DNA from: JAWWBG01 sp033721095
Lineage (GTDB): Bacteria; Actinomycetota; Nitriliruptoria; Nitriliruptorales; Nitriliruptoraceae
Assembly (NCBI GenBank): GCA_033721095.1
Contig: JAWWBG010000105.1
Coordinates: forward strand, 1 to 9,073
Direction: 5' to 3'
DNA: 9,073 nucleotides
The translations under genes were made by a program, and so were the position numbers. The notes below the pieces were generated by a model. The model worked only from the letters and a program-made list of their open reading frames with translations, had not been told where the DNA came from and ran no database searches. Shown one piece after another: positions 6,202 through 9,073 of the stretch. Each line of letters opens with the position of its first letter. Within the stretch, counting starts at the first letter, position 1.

Positions 6202-7164
6202 TCACACTTGTCGAAGCTTCTCGGCGGCACTTCCTCCACGTGCAACCTCCACTGGGGTGACCGGAGCAGCGCGCCGCGACTGTCGTGCCGTCGGGTCCGG
6301 GAAGCGGTTGACGGCGCGCCCGAGGATGCGGCGGGTGCGTGTCTCGCGTTCGTACCCCAGCGTCTGGACCGCTCCGTCGACGAGGGGCGCCATCTGGATC
6401 CGGGCGATGGGAGAAAGGTGGCGACGCGACGGCGCCCGAACGGATTCCAAGGCGCCCGATTGCCACGGAAGTCCAACATCGGGAACAGAGGAGGACTCCT
6501 TGCCGCCAGCGAGCATCGTCGGCTCGAAATTCTCGCCAATGTGTGCGCAAACCAGTTTCGCGGTCGCTTCGGGGTCGGCGACAAGGTCCTCATGGCGGAT
6601 GCGGAGGTAGCGGTGAGCATGGTCGGGTTGCTGTCCCCACCGGGCGGCCGCGAGGTTGAAACGTGCCCACTGAGTGGCCAACTGCCTTGGCGAGTACGGC
6701 AGGAAGGGAACGGCGATCTGGGATGCGAGGGCTGCTCGCGGGTCCCGAATGATGTGGACGATCAAGGCGTCGGGGGCGAGCTCGACTGCAGATTGAGGGA
6801 GCTGACCGGGTGATTTCTCCGACCAGCGGGCCTTGCCCGATCGCCGGGCGAAGTCCTCCATCAGGACGCGGAAGACGTGCGCGAGTGTCGTTGGCCCGTT
6901 CGCCAAGGCTTGCGACACGATCTGCTCGAAATCCCAGCCGACGTCCTCGTACATGTCGAGCTCGTCGTCACGGAGGATTGTCAACAGCTCGAGCAGCCGG
7001 TCGCGATCAATGGGCTCCCAGCGGTCACGGTGCGGCAGGAAGCGAGCCGCATAGTGCAGCTCGGGCAGGGCGGCGACACGGGGGAGCGAGCCGAGCATGA
7101 CCTGCAGCAGGGTCGTCCCGCTTCGGGCGACGCCGACAATGAAGATGGGCTCATCACGGTGCAT
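6202..7164 (-). CDS. PAPS-type sulfotransferase family protein
   Basis: 320 residues from the ATG at 7164. The 5'-phosphosulfate loop PIFIVGVARSGTTLL is at 6-20. A conserved LPELHY is at 33-38 and WSEKSP at 114-119. The 3'-phosphate motif is VHIIRDPRAALAS (136-148), with Arg140 and Ser148. The pattern fits the Sulfotransf_3 type, which moves a sulfuryl group from PAPS to an alcohol or amine; the acceptor cannot be told. There is no signal or membrane segment. The frame extends to a TTG at 7209, but the family normally begins just before the phosphosulfate loop, so the ATG is preferred. It overlaps the last 11 bases of lat with no clear ribosome site, implying translational coupling. Base composition is lower in G+C than neighbouring genes (74 of 120 bases at 6481-6600, against 43 of 60 at 7561-7620 and 46 of 60 at 5701-5760), which hints at a different origin. 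Confidence 0.87.
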   Translation of the reverse strand: MHRDEPIFIVGVARSGTTLLQVMLGSLPRVAALPELHYAARFLPHRDRWEPIDRDRLLELLTILRDDELDMYEDVGWDFEQIVSQALANGPTTLAHVFRVLMEDFARRSGKARWSEKSPGQLPQSAVELAPDALIVHIIRDPRAALASQIAVPFLPYSPRQLATQWARFNLAAARWGQQPDHAHRYLRIRHEDLVADPEATAKLVCAHIGENFEPTMLAGGKESSSVPDVGLPWQSGALESVRAPSRRHLSPIARIQMAPLVDGAVQTLGYERETRTRRILGRAVNRFPDPTARQSRRAAPVTPVEVARGGSAAEKLRQV

Positions 7165-8476
7165 CGGAACTGGACAGTACGGCGTCCAGCGCCTCGAGCC
7201 CACGCGCAAGTTCGTCCTCGCCGATCGTGAGCGCTGGTCGCAGCCGGATCGACCGTTCGCCGCACCCCAGCAGCAGCACTCGATGTTCCTCGCGGGCCCG
7301 GCTGATCACGGCGTCGCGCGTCGTGTCGTCGGGCAGGTCGAATGCGCACAGCAGGCCGCGGCCACGGACGTTGGTGACCCGGTCGTGACGTGAACCGAGC
7401 GACTCGAGGTCCCGCAGCAACCCGGCGCCGACCGTGGCCGCACGTTCGATCAGGTTCTCGTCACGGATGACCTCGAGGATCGTCGTGGCGCGGACCATGT
7501 CGAGGAAGTTGCCCCCGAACGTCGAGTTCAGCCGGCCGGCCACCTTCCAGACGTGGTCGTCGACCTCGTCGATCCGGCCGCCGCCGAGCACCCCGCACAC
7601 GTGGGTCTTCTTGCCGAAGGCCACCAGATCGGGCTCGATGCCAAGCTGCTGGAAGCACCAGGCCGTCCCCGACATGCCGACACCGGTCTGGACCTCGTCG
7701 ATCACGAACAGCGCGTCGTGCTTGCGGCACAGGTCCTGCATGCCCTGGAGGAACCCTGCCGACAGGTGGTTGTCGCCGCCCTCGGACTGGATGGGCTCGG
7801 CGATGAAGCAGGCGATGTCGTGCTTGTGGCGCACGAACGCCTCGGCGGCTTGGGCGAGCGCGCGCTCGTCGGCGTCGTCGTTGCGGTCGGCGTGGTCGTC
7901 CAGCGGAAACTTCAGCGCCGGAACGTTGATCCGCGGCCACGAGAACTGGGTGAACCGGTCGGTCTTGACGGGCTCGGTGTTGGTGAGGCTCAGCGTGTAG
8001 CCGGTACGCCCGTGGAAGGCGCGGGTCAAGTGCATGACCTGCGTGCCCAGCCCCGGGTCACGGCCGTGGGCCTCGTTGTGGCGCGACTTCCAGTCGAACG
8101 CGGCCTTCAGCGCGTTCTCGACGCCGAGCGCCCCACCCTCGATGAAGAACCGATACGGGAGTCCTTCCACGCCGAGGACCTCGTCGAACACGGCCGTGAA
8201 CTGGGCCATCTCGACGGTCGGGATGTCGGAGTTGCTCGGCTTGTTGACCGCCAGTCGGCCGAGCCGCTCGACGACCTCGGAGGTGAACCGCGGGTGGTTC
8301 ATCCCCAACGCATTGGAGGCAAAGAACGAGAAGAGATCGAGGTACTCGGTGCCGTCTCGGGCGTCCACCAGCGTGGCGCCGTGGCTCTTGTCCATGTCGA
8401 GGACGAGGTCCATCCGCCCGGGCGGCAGGTGCCGGTGGATCACCTCCAGCGCGTTGTCGGGCCTGACATCGGTCAT
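7154..8476 (-). CDS. lat: L-lysine 6-transaminase (lysine epsilon-aminotransferase)
   Basis: 440 residues, a class III PLP-dependent aminotransferase that moves the epsilon-amino group of L-lysine to 2-oxoglutarate, giving aminoadipate semialdehyde, which cyclises to piperideine-6-carboxylate. It is close to Mycobacterium tuberculosis Lat as I recall it: shared stretches include FFIEGGALGVENALKAAFDW (110-129), AFHGRTGYTLSLTNT (153-167), IDEVQTG (259-265), AFGKKTHVCGV (286-296) and RLNSTFGGN (315-323). Lys289 should carry PLP. Arg157 and Glu232 match the substrate arginine and the glutamate switch of the M. tuberculosis enzyme, and Arg411/Arg413 lie in the carboxylate-binding segment. The ATG is preceded by AGGCAGG. 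It begins 34 bases after the stop of the aldehyde dehydrogenase that uses its product, so the pair forms a lysine-to-2-aminoadipate operon. In other actinobacteria this serves lysine breakdown, stationary-phase metabolism or beta-lactam precursor supply. No beta-lactam gene is visible. Confidence 0.95.
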   Translation of the reverse strand: MTDVRPDNALEVIHRHLPPGRMDLVLDMDKSHGATLVDARDGTEYLDLFSFFASNALGMNHPRFTSEVVERLGRLAVNKPSNSDIPTVEMAQFTAVFDEVLGVEGLPYRFFIEGGALGVENALKAAFDWKSRHNEAHGRDPGLGTQVMHLTRAFHGRTGYTLSLTNTEPVKTDRFTQFSWPRINVPALKFPLDDHADRNDDADERALAQAAEAFVRHKHDIACFIAEPIQSEGGDNHLSAGFLQGMQDLCRKHDALFVIDEVQTGVGMSGTAWCFQQLGIEPDLVAFGKKTHVCGVLGGGRIDEVDDHVWKVAGRLNSTFGGNFLDMVRATTILEVIRDENLIERAATVGAGLLRDLESLGSRHDRVTNVRGRGLLCAFDLPDDTTRDAVISRAREEHRVLLLGCGERSIRLRPALTIGEDELARGLEALDAVLSSSDAP

Positions 8477-8510
8477 CGTGCCTGCCTTTCCGTGGTGGTC
8501 TCGTTCCCGG

Positions 8511-9073
8511 TCACTCGAACTCGACTCCTTGCGCCAGGGGCAACTCGTCAGAGAAGTTCACCGTGTTGGTGGCGCGGCGCATGTAGGCCTTCCACGAATC
8601 GCTGCCGGCCTCGCGGCCGCCACCGGTGGCCTTGTTGCCCCCGAAGGCGCCGCCGATCTCGGCACCGCTGGGGCCGGTGTTCACGTTCACGATCCCGGTG
8701 TCGCTGCCCAGCGCCCCCATGAACCGCTCGGCCTCGCGGACGTCGCGGGTGAAGATGGCCGACGACAGTCCCTGCGGCACGTCGTTGTTCAGGTGGATGG
8801 CGTCCTCGAGCGACCCGGTTCGCAGGACGTACAGGATCGGCGCGAACGTCTCCTCGCACACCAGCGGTGTCTGGGAGGGCATCTCGACGATGGCCGGCTC
8901 GACGTAGAACGCACCCGGCAGCCCGAGGTCGACCCGCCCGCCGCCCGTCACCACGTTGCCGCCGTCGGCGACCGCGCGTTCGAGCGCGGCCTGCATGCCG
9001 TCGAACCCACGCTCGTCGATGAGCGGCCCGACCAGCACGTCCTCGTCGTCCCACGGGTTGCCGATCGACAGGC
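8511..9073 (-). CDS. pcd: L-aminoadipate-semialdehyde / piperideine-6-carboxylate dehydrogenase (ALDH7 family), C-terminal fragment
   Basis: 186 codons are visible and the frame is open to the right edge, so the start, catalytic Cys and general-base Glu lie outside the window. The visible part is strongly ALDH7-like and close to human ALDH7A1 (antiquitin) as I remember it: LSIGNPWDDED, then LVGPLIDE, CEETFAPILYVL (the Glu that contacts the NAD ribose), NNDVPQGLSSAIFTRD, GIVNVN and SGAEIGGAFGGNKATGGGRE, ending in SWKAYMRRATNTVNFS and LPLAQG. The enzyme oxidises 2-aminoadipate 6-semialdehyde to L-2-aminoadipate with NAD(P)+. The downstream gene lat makes its substrate, which supports the specific assignment over a generic aldehyde dehydrogenase. 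Any promoter for the three-gene unit is beyond the right edge. Confidence 0.92.
   Translation of the reverse strand, partial: LSIGNPWDDEDVLVGPLIDERGFDGMQAALERAVADGGNVVTGGGRVDLGLPGAFYVEPAIVEMPSQTPLVCEETFAPILYVLRTGSLEDAIHLNNDVPQGLSSAIFTRDVREAERFMGALGSDTGIVNVNTGPSGAEIGGAFGGNKATGGGREAGSDSWKAYMRRATNTVNFSDELPLAQGVEFE

Noticed and set aside
7165..7209. A 15-residue N-terminal extension of the sulfotransferase from a TTG
   Set aside because: It would overlap lat by 56 bases and places a non-conserved stretch ahead of the phosphosulfate loop; the ATG at 7164 fits the family start better.
7553..8722. A 389-codon plus-strand open frame opposite lat and the aldehyde dehydrogenase
   Set aside because: It crosses two well-identified minus-strand genes and shows no family features, so it is a composition artefact.

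Overview
The window is GC-rich, dense DNA, apparently from an actinobacterium. Sampled lines run from about 60 to 77% G+C, the protein families are typical of Actinomycetota, and two perfect palindromes match the operator of KstR, the TetR-family repressor of actinobacterial cholesterol catabolism. I cannot name the genus. Seven genes are visible, two of them cut by the window edges, and no stretch over 300 bases lacks a gene. I see no RNA genes, CRISPR arrays or insertion sequences.

Region 1 (1-2550, minus strand) is a tight operon read right to left: a 420-residue protein of unrecognised family, an extended SDR (NAD-dependent epimerase/3beta-hydroxysteroid dehydrogenase type), then the first 67 codons of a cytochrome P450 that looks like CYP51 (sterol 14alpha-demethylase). 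The first two genes overlap by 4 bases, and 23 bases separate the SDR from the P450. A KstR-type operator with 10-base arms (2529-2550) lies 19 bases ahead of the first start codon.

Region 2 (2595-6136) is a divergent pair: a cytoplasmic molybdopterin/[4Fe-4S] oxidoreductase on the minus strand and a short, atypical acyl-CoA dehydrogenase on the plus strand. The gap between them holds a second copy of the same 18-base palindrome (5040-5057). The three transcription units therefore look like one sterol- or steroid-responsive regulon: P450 and SDR chemistry on a ring system, acyl-CoA dehydrogenation of a side chain or degradation product, and a molybdoenzyme whose role in such a regulon is not obvious.

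Region 3 (6202-9073, minus strand) is a separate operon: the C-terminal third of an ALDH7-type aminoadipate semialdehyde (piperideine-6-carboxylate) dehydrogenase, L-lysine 6-aminotransferase (lat), and a PAPS-type sulfotransferase that overlaps lat by 11 bases. The first two convert L-lysine to L-2-aminoadipate. The sulfotransferase is an unexpected member and is less GC-rich than its neighbours. It converges on the acyl-CoA dehydrogenase across a 65-base gap in which I see no clear terminator.
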